The notes: generated by a model not told the origin, from the sequence alone. 64,000 nucleotides of DNA from Ochrobactrum chromiisoli (GCF_026241335.1 NZ_JAPHAV010000001.1:744001-808000), one strand, 5' to 3'; counted from the stretch's first letter, positions 27,554 to 35,746 are shown. Program-made: numbers and translations.

Positions 27554-28372
27554 ATGACTGAACACACTTCATTGCCGGATCTGAACGGCGTTTTTCCTGC
27601 TCGTGAAATTAAAATAAAAAAGCACGGGCTAGCGCACCGCTTGCTGTACCCGTTTCTTAGCATCGTCTTCGCCTTTGCGAGTATTGGCGTTGCTTTTGCA
27701 TGGTTTCCGGGCCTCTACAAAGATCACCTGATTATGAACGATCCGGTCATTTTAGAGGACGCCAACATTATGGATGGTCAGTGCCGGTCAAAAAAAATGA
27801 CTGTTAACTGCAAAGCTGGCATTGTCTATGACTATGAAGGCGAACGTCGCGTCAAAAAAGTTGAATTCTCATTTGTGAGCTTTTCGAGTGGTGATTACGA
27901 AACGGATGTTGTGATGCAGCGTTCCGATCCGGAAAATGTCACGCTGACACTCGCCATTGACGAATTCTGGAACCGTCTGGCTTTTGATCTTGGCCTGTTT
28001 GCGATCATGCTCGCGATGGCCATTCTGTTTCTGGTTCGCTTCATCCGTATCACGGGCAGCGCATCGGCGATGAAATCGGCTGCTGCATTGCGCTTTGCCT
28101 GGGCGAAAATTACTGCCAGCAAGAAGCACTTGGGCGCAACGAATATCACTTATAATCCGCTTGATCCGGTGCATAAGAAAAAGAACATCGTTTCGCGGTT
28201 CTCGAAAAAAGAAGCACCGTTTATGCGTTATGTGGAAGCCGAAGATGAGACCTATGGCATTGTTGCCATACATCCGCAGGCATCCCTGCCGGTTCTGCTG
28301 GATGAGAAGTTTGAGTGTCTTGAACTGAGTAGCGATGAGCGTGAATCTGCATTAAAGGCAGTGAATGCATAG
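27554..28372 (+). CDS. Two-pass membrane protein of unknown function, 272 aa
   Basis: I do not recognise a family. From the chosen ATG (MTEHTSLPDL) it has a short cytosolic part, a hydrophobic helix LLYPFLSIVFAFASIGVAFA, and a roughly 100-residue external domain with two cysteines (QCRSKKMTVNCKAG) likely forming a disulphide. A second helix (FDLGLFAIMLAMAILFLVRF) and a basic cytosolic tail of about 110 residues follow. The frame is open back to 27371, but that stretch crosses the preceding terminator; no ribosome site stands out at either start, so the N-terminus is uncertain. Confidence 0.7.
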   Translation: MTEHTSLPDLNGVFPAREIKIKKHGLAHRLLYPFLSIVFAFASIGVAFAWFPGLYKDHLIMNDPVILEDANIMDGQCRSKKMTVNCKAGIVYDYEGERRVKKVEFSFVSFSSGDYETDVVMQRSDPENVTLTLAIDEFWNRLAFDLGLFAIMLAMAILFLVRFIRITGSASAMKSAAALRFAWAKITASKKHLGATNITYNPLDPVHKKKNIVSRFSKKEAPFMRYVEAEDETYGIVAIHPQASLPVLLDEKFECLELSSDERESALKAVNA

Positions 28373-28385
28373 GTTGCACGCTGAT

Positions 28386-28413
28386 AAAAAGGGCGGATTG
28401 CTCCGCCCTTTTT
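28386..28413. terminator. Bidirectional terminator between the membrane protein and LOG genes
   Basis: AAAAAGGGCGGA / TCCGCCCTTTTT, 12 bp, loop TTGC. A and T runs on both sides suit both converging genes. Confidence 0.9.
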
Positions 28414-28440
28414 CATTATGCGTCTCGTGCAGAGCGGCGA

Positions 28441-29043
28441 TTACATCTTTTCGATGATCTTTGGATCGCCTTCATGTGCACGGCCATTGGCAGCCAGGAT
28501 TGCAGGCACGATGTCCTCAGCCTGATCAATCACCAGCGGTTTCACCTGATGGGCTGTGTGCAGAAAGCCCTCATTCGTCATATGTTCAAGCAAAGTGAGC
28601 ATCGGCTGCCAGAAATTGTTGATATTGGCAAAAACCATCGGCTTGCGATGCTTGCCAAGCTGCGCCCATGTCATCATTTCCACGATTTCTTCAACCGTGC
28701 CGATGCCGCCGGGGAGGGTGACAAACGCGTCTGACTTCTGAAACATCAGATGCTTGCGCTCGTGCATATCGCCAACAACGATCAGCTCGGTCAGCTCCTG
28801 TGCCTTTTCAAGGCTCGCTTCCTTGTCGAGCAGGAAGGTCGGAATGATGCCGGTGACTTCGCCGCCAGCCTTCATCACGCCTTCAGCAACCGCGCCCATA
28901 ATGCCGCGCGTTCCGCCGCCATAAACAAGGCGTATGCCGTTGTCCGCAAGCGAGCGCCCAAGCGTCAGGCCCGCTTCACGATAGATGGGATTCAGGCCCG
29001 TTGAAGAGCCGCAATAAACACAAATGGATCGAATCTGAGACAT
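28441..29043 (-). CDS. LOG-family protein (TIGR00730; nucleoside 5'-monophosphate phosphoribohydrolase), 200 aa
   Basis: Rossmann-like fold starting ICVYCGSSTGLNPIYREA. GGGTRGIMGAVAEG and PGGIGTVEEIVEMMTW, with the catalytic Arg-Glu pair, are diagnostic of LOG proteins. The family hydrolyses AMP or cytokinin ribotides to free base and ribose 5-phosphate; bacterial members are often annotated as lysine decarboxylases in error. Single gene. Confidence 0.93.
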   Translation of the reverse strand: MSQIRSICVYCGSSTGLNPIYREAGLTLGRSLADNGIRLVYGGGTRGIMGAVAEGVMKAGGEVTGIIPTFLLDKEASLEKAQELTELIVVGDMHERKHLMFQKSDAFVTLPGGIGTVEEIVEMMTWAQLGKHRKPMVFANINNFWQPMLTLLEHMTNEGFLHTAHQVKPLVIDQAEDIVPAILAANGRAHEGDPKIIEKM

Positions 29044-29148
29044 GATTTCTTGTGCGCCTTTGGCGTTTGAGCGTCAAGCTGTGGCTGGACTTTTAACACG
29101 ATAGCTATACTTCTGGAGAGGTGAAATTTTGACAAGGAGTCGGATGGC

Positions 29149-29496
29149 ATGAAGAAATGGGCTTTGTTGGCGGGGTTTTCGCTCGCGGCATCGGGGGCTA
29201 TGGCTGGAGAGATTACCATCCCTTTGTCTGATGATGTTGAAGTAACGGAAAACTCCGTTCTTTATAAATGCGGCGATCAAAGCATTTCGGCCACCTATTA
29301 TAATGCAGGTGAAAACTCTCTTGTGCAGCTCGAAATGGAAGATAATTCAGTTATTGCTGCCAATGTTCTCGCAGGTTCGGGTGCCAAATATGCGGGCGGG
29401 GTTTATATCTGGTGGACCAAAGGCGAAACCGCGGATCTCTATAACCTTATGGATGATCCTGATCAGGAAAAACCAATAAGCTGTACAGAAGAATAA
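29149..29496 (+). CDS. MliC/PliC-type periplasmic lysozyme inhibitor, 115 aa
   Basis: A signal peptide (first 19 residues, ending GAMA) precedes a small beta-barrel domain with the MliC signatures VLYKCGDQ, TYYNAGENS, SGAKYAGG and WWTKGETADLY. A second Cys near the C-terminus (ISCTEE) can pair with the first. The family blocks c-type lysozyme by inserting the conserved SGxxY loop into its active site. The lipobox of MliC proper is absent, so a soluble periplasmic PliC-like form is expected. Single gene after TGACAAGGAG. Confidence 0.8.
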   Translation: MKKWALLAGFSLAASGAMAGEITIPLSDDVEVTENSVLYKCGDQSISATYYNAGENSLVQLEMEDNSVIAANVLAGSGAKYAGGVYIWWTKGETADLYNLMDDPDQEKPISCTEE

Positions 29497-29596
29497 TATC
29501 TGCGGTGGAAAGCACGGTTCGGCTCCACTTCTTGTGAGGCGTTAAAAAAAGCGGTAAACCCTTTAGTTAACTTACTCATATGGGTTTCATGCCGAA

Positions 29597-30850
29597 ATGC
29601 AAAATTATAGATATGGAATTATCGGTATTCTTCTCGTCCTTATTCTGGGCGGGGGCGCGTATTATTGGAACTCGCTGAAGGAGCAAGGCGCTGTACCGGG
29701 TTCGGATATTGCCGCAAAGGCGCCCGAAACCGGCAGCGCGCAAAAACCTGCGGAAGAGCAGGCCCCTGTTGCTACAGCCGAACCTGAGAAACCGGCGGCA
29801 GTTCAGCCACAACAGCTTTCCGAGCCGACAGCGCAAGTTGCAACGCCGGAAACGCCCAACGAGGCAAAAGTACCGGTTTTTGACATCCTGCGTGTCGAAT
29901 CTGACGGTTCCGTTGTGATTGCAGGACAGGCGGCAGCCAATGCCGATGTTGAAATCCTTTCTGGCTCCAGAGTTGTTGGAACGGCAAAGGCCGGGCCAAA
30001 TGGCGATTTTGCGATCGTTCTCGATCAGCCGCTCAAACCCGGTGATCATCAGCTTGTGCTGCGCGCTGGCGGATCAGGTGGCACCGTTGCAACCTCTGCA
30101 CAGACGGCGATCGTTTCTGTACCTGATAACAGCAATGGTCAGGTTCTGGCCCTTGTCGAAGAACCGGGGCAGGCAAGCCGTTTGATCACGAAGCCGGAAG
30201 CGCCTGTCGAGCAAAGCGCGTCATCGACGGATGCAGGTGCAGCGCCCTCACAGTCGGTGCCGCAGGCGAAAGCTGACCCCGATGCGCCGCTTGGCATTGA
30301 AGCCGTCGAAATTGAAGGCAACAAGGTGTTTGTTGCAGGCAGCGCCAAAGGCTCGCCAGAGGGCAGCCGCGTTGTCGTGAATGCCAATGAGATTCTTCTG
30401 GGCTCCAGCTCGATTTCGCCAGAGGGCCGCTTTCTGGTTGAAAGCCAGAAGCCGCTTGCCGTGGGTGATTACATTATCCGCGCCGATCTGCTCAATGCGA
30501 ACGGGCGGGTGATCGCGACGGCCCGCGTGCCGTTCCGCCGTGAGGCTGGCCAGAATGTTTCGGCTGTTGCACCGGGAACGAGCGGTCAGAATGATGCTGC
30601 GCAAAATGCGGCCAGTGGCGCGCCTTTACAAAAGGTGGAAGGCTCGGTGATCATCCGTAAGGGGGATAACCTTTGGACCATTTCCAAACGCACTTACGGC
30701 TATGGCACGCGTTATACCACGATTTATCTCGCCAATCGCGACCAGATCCGTAATCCCGACCTGATTTTACCGGGACAGGTTTTTGTCATGCCGCAGCAGC
30801 CGCTTGCTGATGATGAGGTGAAGCGCCGCCTGAAGAATTCTTCCGACTGA
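29597..30850 (+). CDS. LysM-domain peptidoglycan-binding protein with N-terminal anchor, 417 aa
   Basis: An N-terminal membrane helix (YGIIGILLVLILGGGAYYW, residues 4-22) leads into a long Ala/Pro/Glu-rich linker. Two Ig-like beta domains follow (PVFDILRVESDGSVVIAGQA... and GIEAVEIEGNKVFVAGSAKG), and a C-terminal LysM motif ends the protein (IRKGDNLWTISKRTYG... NPDLILPGQVFVMP). It should sit in the inner membrane and reach the cell wall. Related rhizobial proteins are of unknown exact role. No catalytic domain is visible. ATG 29597 lacks a clear ribosome site. Confidence 0.88.
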   Translation: MQNYRYGIIGILLVLILGGGAYYWNSLKEQGAVPGSDIAAKAPETGSAQKPAEEQAPVATAEPEKPAAVQPQQLSEPTAQVATPETPNEAKVPVFDILRVESDGSVVIAGQAAANADVEILSGSRVVGTAKAGPNGDFAIVLDQPLKPGDHQLVLRAGGSGGTVATSAQTAIVSVPDNSNGQVLALVEEPGQASRLITKPEAPVEQSASSTDAGAAPSQSVPQAKADPDAPLGIEAVEIEGNKVFVAGSAKGSPEGSRVVVNANEILLGSSSISPEGRFLVESQKPLAVGDYIIRADLLNANGRVIATARVPFRREAGQNVSAVAPGTSGQNDAAQNAASGAPLQKVEGSVIIRKGDNLWTISKRTYGYGTRYTTIYLANRDQIRNPDLILPGQVFVMPQQPLADDEVKRRLKNSSD

Positions 30851-30877
30851 CCGAGAACGGCAAAATCTGTTTTTAAA

Positions 30878-30906
30878 TGCAGCACCCTTTAGAAAAGGGT
30901 GCTGCA
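30878..30906. terminator. Strong hairpin between the LysM gene and arsR-type gene
   Basis: TGCAGCACCCTT / AAGGGTGCTGCA, 12-bp perfect stem with a 5-base loop. A T run follows only after nine bases (TTACATTGCTTTTTT), so it is an atypical terminator. It ends 18 bases before the downstream -10 box and could instead, or also, be a protein-binding site. Confidence 0.55.
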
Positions 30907-30924
30907 TTACATTGCTTTTTTGAG

Positions 30925-30951
30925 TATAATCGTATATCGTCGATCTACGAT
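30925..30951 (+). promoter_or_regulatory. -10 box and likely autoregulatory operator of the ArsR-type gene
   Basis: TATAAT at 30925-30930. ATCGT occurs at 30929-30933 and 30936-30940 and its complement ACGAT at 30947-30951, forming the inverted repeat ATCGT-N6-ACGAT that covers the start of transcription and the start codon. Binding of a dimeric repressor here would block transcription. Confidence 0.5.
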
Positions 30952-31285
30952 GAAGATTTCCCTAGAAACGATGACCGATGTTTTTCCGGGCGTGGATGAC
31001 GATCTTGCAGCGCGCATTTATGCAGCGCTCGGTCATCCGGTGCGCATTCACATTCTGCGACAGCTTATTCTTGAGGATGCCTGCTGCTGCAAGGACATTG
31101 TCGGTCGGCTTGACCTTGCGCAGTCCACCGTGTCGCAGCATCTCAAAGTTCTCGTACAGGCTGGTCTTGTTAACTACCGGCCTGACCGCCAGACCTCCCG
31201 CTACAGCGTCAACTGGCAGCAACTGACCCTTATTCGTTCGCACCTTGCAGCTTTTCGAAATGGCTGCTGCGAAAAAACCGTCTGA
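30950..31285 (+). CDS. ArsR/SmtB-type metal(loid)-sensing repressor, 111 aa
   Basis: Winged helix-turn-helix with ALGHPVRIHILRQL and recognition helix STVSQHLKVLVQAGLV. Three consecutive cysteines (45-47, DACCCKDIVG) sit where ArsR carries its CxC arsenite/cadmium site in the alpha-3 helix, and two more (106-107, GCCEKTV) lie at the C-terminus. This pattern implies a soft-metal or metalloid sensor. The transporter gene follows 15 bases downstream. The -10 box lies only 20 bases before ATG, so the mRNA leader is short and has no ribosome site; a start at 30971 is possible. Confidence 0.88.
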   Translation: MKISLETMTDVFPGVDDDLAARIYAALGHPVRIHILRQLILEDACCCKDIVGRLDLAQSTVSQHLKVLVQAGLVNYRPDRQTSRYSVNWQQLTLIRSHLAAFRNGCCEKTV

Positions 31286-31300
31286 TTTGAAAGATACACC

Positions 31301-33187
31301 ATGAGTTCCCCTAAAACGGTTTCCGCCGATTCCGGCGAAACGCTCAAGACATTGCGAAATCTCTGGCCCTATATGTGGCCAAACGAGCGGCCGGATCTGC
31401 GTATGCGCGTGGTTTGGGCAACGTTCTTTCTGGTGATTTCCAAGATCGTGCTGATCCTCGTTCCCTATTTTTTCAAATGGGTGACGAATGCGCTGAACGG
31501 TCAGCTTGATGCACCGGACTATATTCCAGTTGTCCTCATTGGCGCGGTTATGCTGGTTCTGGCCTATAATGCAGCCAAGATCATACAGGCGGGTCTCAAT
31601 CAGCTACGCGATGCGCTGTTTGCCAGTGTCGGGCAATATGCTGTGCGCCAGCTTGCCTATAAGACCTTTGTGCATATGCACCAGCTTTCGTTGCGCTTCC
31701 ACTTGGAGCGGCGCACGGGCGGACTTTCGCGCGTTATTGAGCGCGGCACCAAGGGTATTGAAACGATTGTTCGTTTCACAATCCTCAACACGCTGCCGAC
31801 TATTCTCGAATTTGCACTGACAGCGGTGATTTTCGCCTACGCCTACGGCTTTTCCTATCTGCTGGTCGTGGCCCTGACTGTGGTTGCCTATACGTGGTTC
31901 ACGATTAAGGCGAGTGACTGGCGCATCAATATTCGCCGCGAAATGAATAATTCCGATACCGATGCCAACACAAAGGCCATCGATTCGCTGCTCAACTTCG
32001 AAACCGTTAAATATTTTGGCAATGAGACCATGGAAGCCAAGCGCTTCGATGCGTCCATGGCGCGTTATGAAGATGCGGCGACAAAGACCTGGACGTCACT
32101 TGGCTGGCTGAACTTTGGTCAGGCTGTGATCTTTGGTGTTGGTATGGCGATTGTTATGGTCATGTCGGCACGCGAGGTGCAGGCTGGCACGCAGTCGCTG
32201 GGTGACTTTGTCTTCATCAACGCAATGCTGATGCAGCTCTCCATTCCACTTAATTTCATTGGTTTCATCTATCGCGAAATCCGTCAGGGCCTCACTGATA
32301 TCGAGCAGATGTTTGACCTTCTCGATGTGCAGCAGGAAGTGCAGGATAAGCCGACCGCTGCGCCACTCCACGTCGATAAGGGTGCAATCCGGTTCAACGA
32401 TGTGCATTTTGCCTATGATGCCAACCGCCCGATCCTGAAAGGCGTGAGCTTTGAAGTGCCTGCGGGCAAAACGGTGGCGATTGTCGGCCCATCCGGCGCG
32501 GGCAAATCGACGATCTCGCGTCTGCTGTTCCGCTTCTATGACGTGCAGTCGGGTTCTGTCACGATTGACGGGCAAGACGTACGCGACGTGACGCAGGAAA
32601 GCCTTCGTAAAGTGATCGGCATGGTCCCGCAGGATACGGTGCTGTTCAACGATACGATTGCCTACAACATTCGTTATGGCCGTACCGATGCAAGCGATCA
32701 GGAAGTGGAAAAGGCGGCTGAAATGGCGCAGATTTCCCAGTTCATCAAACATCTGCCGGAAGGCTATCAGGCGATGGTCGGCGAGCGCGGGCTGAAGCTT
32801 TCGGGCGGTGAAAAGCAACGCGTAGCCATTGCCCGCACGATCCTGAAAGCGCCCCCGATCCTGATCCTTGATGAGGCGACATCGGCGCTTGATACCGCGA
32901 CAGAACAGGAAATCCAGTCGGCACTTGATATTGTCAGCCGGGGCCGCACGACGCTGGTGATCGCACACCGCCTTTCCACTGTGATCAGTGCCGACGAAAT
33001 CATCGTGCTCAAAGATGGCCTGATTGCCGAACGCGGCACGCATCGCGATCTGCTTTTGCAGGATGGTCTCTATGCGTCGATGTGGAGCCGTCAGCGCGAG
33101 GCGGATGAAGCAGAAGAACGCCTGCGTCAGGTTCGTGAAAACGATGATATGGGCGTTGTCACACGCGGCGCGCCTGCTGCTGAGTGA
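31301..33187 (+). CDS. Atm1-type (ABCB7/HMT-like) ABC exporter, 628 aa
   Basis: Half-transporter: six membrane helices over residues about 40-330, with HQLSLRFHLERRTGGLSRVIERG and SLLNFETVKYFGNE characteristic of the Atm1 subfamily. The ATPase domain then has GPSGAGKST (Walker A), LSGGEKQR (signature) and ILILDEATSALD (Walker B). Bacterial Atm1 exports glutathione-conjugated metals, and mitochondrial Atm1 exports a glutathione-linked sulphur species. Coupling to a cysteine-rich ArsR-type gene supports heavy-metal or thiol-adduct efflux. The C-terminal 40 residues are acidic and charged. Confidence 0.92.
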   Translation: MSSPKTVSADSGETLKTLRNLWPYMWPNERPDLRMRVVWATFFLVISKIVLILVPYFFKWVTNALNGQLDAPDYIPVVLIGAVMLVLAYNAAKIIQAGLNQLRDALFASVGQYAVRQLAYKTFVHMHQLSLRFHLERRTGGLSRVIERGTKGIETIVRFTILNTLPTILEFALTAVIFAYAYGFSYLLVVALTVVAYTWFTIKASDWRINIRREMNNSDTDANTKAIDSLLNFETVKYFGNETMEAKRFDASMARYEDAATKTWTSLGWLNFGQAVIFGVGMAIVMVMSAREVQAGTQSLGDFVFINAMLMQLSIPLNFIGFIYREIRQGLTDIEQMFDLLDVQQEVQDKPTAAPLHVDKGAIRFNDVHFAYDANRPILKGVSFEVPAGKTVAIVGPSGAGKSTISRLLFRFYDVQSGSVTIDGQDVRDVTQESLRKVIGMVPQDTVLFNDTIAYNIRYGRTDASDQEVEKAAEMAQISQFIKHLPEGYQAMVGERGLKLSGGEKQRVAIARTILKAPPILILDEATSALDTATEQEIQSALDIVSRGRTTLVIAHRLSTVISADEIIVLKDGLIAERGTHRDLLLQDGLYASMWSRQREADEAEERLRQVRENDDMGVVTRGAPAAE

Positions 33188-33249
33188 GTTGCATTTCGCT
33201 TTGCAGAGATCGAAATTTAAGGCATTGTCAGTCCCGGCGGGGGCTGACA

Positions 33250-33789
33250 ATGCAAAAGATTTTTTGGAAAAAGACACTCTGGTGGATATGGAAGGTCTAT
33301 GAGTTTTTCTGCGTTACGATTGTAACTATCCTCAGCTTGCGCATTTTGTTTTTGCTTTCTGTCTATTTGACCGACAGTTTTATCTTGCCCAATGGCATGA
33401 TTGTGAAACGTGAATTTTACGGTTCAATACGACAGAGTCAGAGTAACCTCTATGCATCTGACGGTAAAACGCGTCTTGCAACTCGAATTTCAAGCATGTG
33501 CTTTAATGACCGCTATATTAAGGTTCGTAGCTCTGGTGGTCTCAAATTGATCGATGGGGAAATGAATAGACTTATTCCGCTTTCTGACCATGAAGCCCGG
33601 AGGAAGGTTGACCCCTCGGGACCATTGAACGATGACTGCAATGGTTATTACAAAGACTGGGTGTCTCCAAATTTTCTATATGTGACGAACAGAGATCGCC
33701 GGGTGCCACGTTGTGATCGACGCAATTTCGATAATCCCAATTTGAAAAATCTTGCATGGTTTGAAAAGCGCCGTTGTCGTTCACGCTGA
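33250..33789 (+). CDS. Single-pass membrane protein of unknown function, possible immunity protein, 179 aa
   Basis: No family recognised. From ATG 33250 there is one N-terminal helix (KTLWWIWKVYEFFCVTIVTI and onward, about residues 8-40), then about 135 residues predicted outside the membrane with several cysteines (SMCFND, DDCNG, PRCDRR, RRCRS) and basic residues. Its N-terminus resembles the 41-residue stub at 34815-34940 (both LW..W.VY...CV). The frame extends 22 codons upstream into the ABC gene end without a ribosome site. Base composition is more AT-rich than the flanking core genes. The link to the toxin relic downstream is inference. Confidence 0.65.
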   Translation: MQKIFWKKTLWWIWKVYEFFCVTIVTILSLRILFLLSVYLTDSFILPNGMIVKREFYGSIRQSQSNLYASDGKTRLATRISSMCFNDRYIKVRSSGGLKLIDGEMNRLIPLSDHEARRKVDPSGPLNDDCNGYYKDWVSPNFLYVTNRDRRVPRCDRRNFDNPNLKNLAWFEKRRCRSR

Positions 33790-33892
33790 TGAAATGCAAC
33801 TTTCCAGCCTGATAAAAACAAATTTTTGAATAAGTTATCCCCTTAGGATCTATCGCCTTTAACCTCTCAGGAATTGTAATTTGAGAGGGCTC

Positions 33893-34818
33893 ATGAATAC
33901 ATATTTATCGAAGATCGATAAGAGCAGACAGCGGTTGAATGAATTAAGCCGTCGGGAAGCTTTCAGTCACTACATCAAACATGGCAGTGTTCCTCGTGTT
34001 TGGAACGAAATTATGGATGCTTCACACACCGAAGAAAAGTTTCTTCGGTATCTGACGCGTTATCATCAAGCAGTGTCACACAAAGCGAATGTTGGTGCTG
34101 AGGAGCAGAGCACCACACATTATATTTGGCGTACAAAGCGTGATGGCCGCGTGCGAAGCGAACATGCTGCCAATGACGGCAAATTATTCTCATGGAATGA
34201 ACGGCCTGTGACTGGCCATCCCGGTGAAGAGTATAATTGCGATGTATCGCTGAGCCATATGTCGAAGGGGCAACAGAGTATGCAACGCATAATTTTTCAT
34301 CGAGTCTTGCAGCATCTTATGGTCGCTGGAGTAATTCGGATTTCGTGAAGCATTATTATTATGGGAATGGCCGCCCGGTAACTTTGTTGGAAATAGGCCA
34401 TTTGCGAGAGATTGCGGAACATTATGCTTATCACGATGGAAAAGAAGGTGTATTTCGTCGGTTGTCAGGGCAGATTGCAAGCAAAGCTCGAGAACGCGGG
34501 GTGGGGGCACTCTGGTATAATTTTTGAATGAAATTATGACTTTAAACCTATTCAATTCTCACATGGAGCAGCCGGCGTATATGGTTATTTTAACGGGGAC
34601 GTTGAAACGCAAGGTGCCATGTTGCTAATTAGTGGCGAAAGTCAATTCTACTTTACAGATAGGTTCAAGGATCCTTTGACACCCCAAACTGGTTCGAAGA
34701 GGACCTGGAGGTGGGTGGAACGCCATACGAAATTATGGGTGAGTGGACAGCAAATTTCGTTGCACACGTTTTTACAGACGAGTCGAGAAGCCAGTATTTG
34801 CACAAGGAAGGCAAATGA
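33893..34818 (+). pseudogene. Decayed MuF-domain (phage head-morphogenesis C-terminal) gene with a distinct C-terminal domain; polymorphic-toxin-like
   Basis: ATG 33893 follows GAGAGGG. The first frame encodes about 115 residues ending in the MuF/SPP1-gp7 signature (THYIWRTKRDGRVRSEHAA, DGKLFSW, then HPGEEYNC). At 34240 one base is missing, and the expected continuation RCIAEPYVEGATEY is in the next frame. That frame runs to 34524, where an extra T and a TGA (34529-34531) break it. A third frame gives NYDFKPIQFSHGAAGVYGYF through FTDRFKDP, then one T is missing near 34676 and the last part (DTPNWFEEDLEVGGTPYEI and on) ends at TGA 34816-34818. The original would be about 308 residues. The stop overlaps the ATG of the next small gene. 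Confidence 0.75.
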
Positions 34819-34940
34819 TCAGATTTTCGCTGTGGCTGGTGTGGAGCGTGTATAAAATCGCCTGTGTTTTTGTGATCTCGGCTGTGATCCTCTTTGCGCT
34901 CTTTATCATTTTCGCGCGCTATACGAATTACTGGCCATAA
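34815..34940 (+). CDS. Short membrane-protein stub, possible truncated immunity gene, 41 aa
   Basis: Starts ATG 34815, overlapping the TGA of the preceding relic (ATGA), which is the mark of a co-translated partner gene. The product is almost entirely one hydrophobic helix (SLWLVWSVYKIACVFVISAV and on) and ends in NYWP. It aligns with the N-terminal helix of the 179-residue protein at 33250 (LW..W.VY...CV) but lacks the external domain, so it is probably a truncated copy. A weak hairpin GCGTGA/TCACGC follows. Confidence 0.55.
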   Translation: MIRFSLWLVWSVYKIACVFVISAVILFALFIIFARYTNYWP

Positions 34941-35043
34941 GGCGTGATAGGATCACGCGGCCTGACAGCCGTGAATAATTTTCGAAATCAATTTGGATTT
35001 TGGGCAGGATGAGGTAAAAACGGCCAAACTTAAAGGAAAAGCG

Positions 35044-35742
35044 ATGAGCCTGTCTGATACAATTCGAAACACTTTCGTGCCGATCCATCGTGAAGGCTAC
35101 CCGTTTATCGCGGCGTTTTTCGTGGTTTCGCTCATTCTGGGCTGGCTGTGGAATCCGTTGTTCTGGATCGGCCTCGTTCTCACCATCTGGTGTATCTATT
35201 TCTACCGCGATCCTGAACGTGTAACGCCGATTGCCGATGATCTTGTGATTAGTCCGGCTGATGGCAAGGTTTCTTTTGTCGGCCCGGCTGTGCCACCCGC
35301 AGAACTGGAACTCGGTGCAGAGCCGCTGATGCGTATTTCGGTTTTTATGAATGTGTTTTCCGTTCACATCAACCGTGCACCAGTGCGTGGTAAGATCGAG
35401 AAGATTTTCCACCGTCCGGGCAAGTTCCTCAATGCTGAACTCGACAAGGCCAGCACCGATAATGAGCGTAATTCCGTTCTTATCGACAGCGCAAACGGTA
35501 AAGTCGGCGTTGTGCAGATCGCAGGTCTGGTTGCACGCCGCATCGTTTGTTGGTCGCGCGAAAGCGATAATCTTAGCGTGGGCGAACGCTTCGGCCTAAT
35601 CCGTTTTGGCTCGCGCGTTGATGTCTATCTGCCAGCCGGTGCATCTGTTCGTGTGGCTATTGGCCAGACGGCTGTGGCGGGTGAAACCGTTCTTGCGGAA
35701 TTTGGCAGTGAACGCGCAGAACCTGTGGTGCGGATCGCCTGA
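35044..35742 (+). CDS. psd: Phosphatidylserine decarboxylase proenzyme, 232 aa
   Basis: Makes phosphatidylethanolamine from phosphatidylserine in the inner membrane. Short archaeal/rhizobial-type PSD: two N-terminal hydrophobic helices (about 22-60), [37 protein letters not shown], and the self-cleavage site in LIRFGSRVD, where Ser becomes the pyruvoyl group. The frame is open 17 codons upstream, but ATG 35044 follows TTAAAGGAAAAGCG and gives the conserved N-terminus. pssA begins 4 bases after the stop, so precursor and product enzymes are coupled. Confidence 0.95.
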   Translation: MSLSDTIRNTFVPIHREGYPFIAAFFVVSLILGWLWNPLFWIGLVLTIWCIYFYRDPERVTPIADDLVISPADGKVSFVGPAVPPAELELGAEPLMRISVFMNVFSVHINRAPVRGKIEKIFHRPGKFLNAELDKASTDNERNSVLIDSANGKVGVVQIAGLVARRIVCWSRESDNLSVGERFGLIRFGSRVDVYLPAGASVRVAIGQTAVAGETVLAEFGSERAEPVVRIA

Positions 35743-35746
35743 GCTG

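Noticed and set aside
33893-34818. The frameshifts could be sequencing errors rather than decay
   Set aside because: Some are in short homopolymers, but several lesions plus a nonsense codon cluster here while no other gene in 64 kb is broken; true decay is more likely, though not proven.
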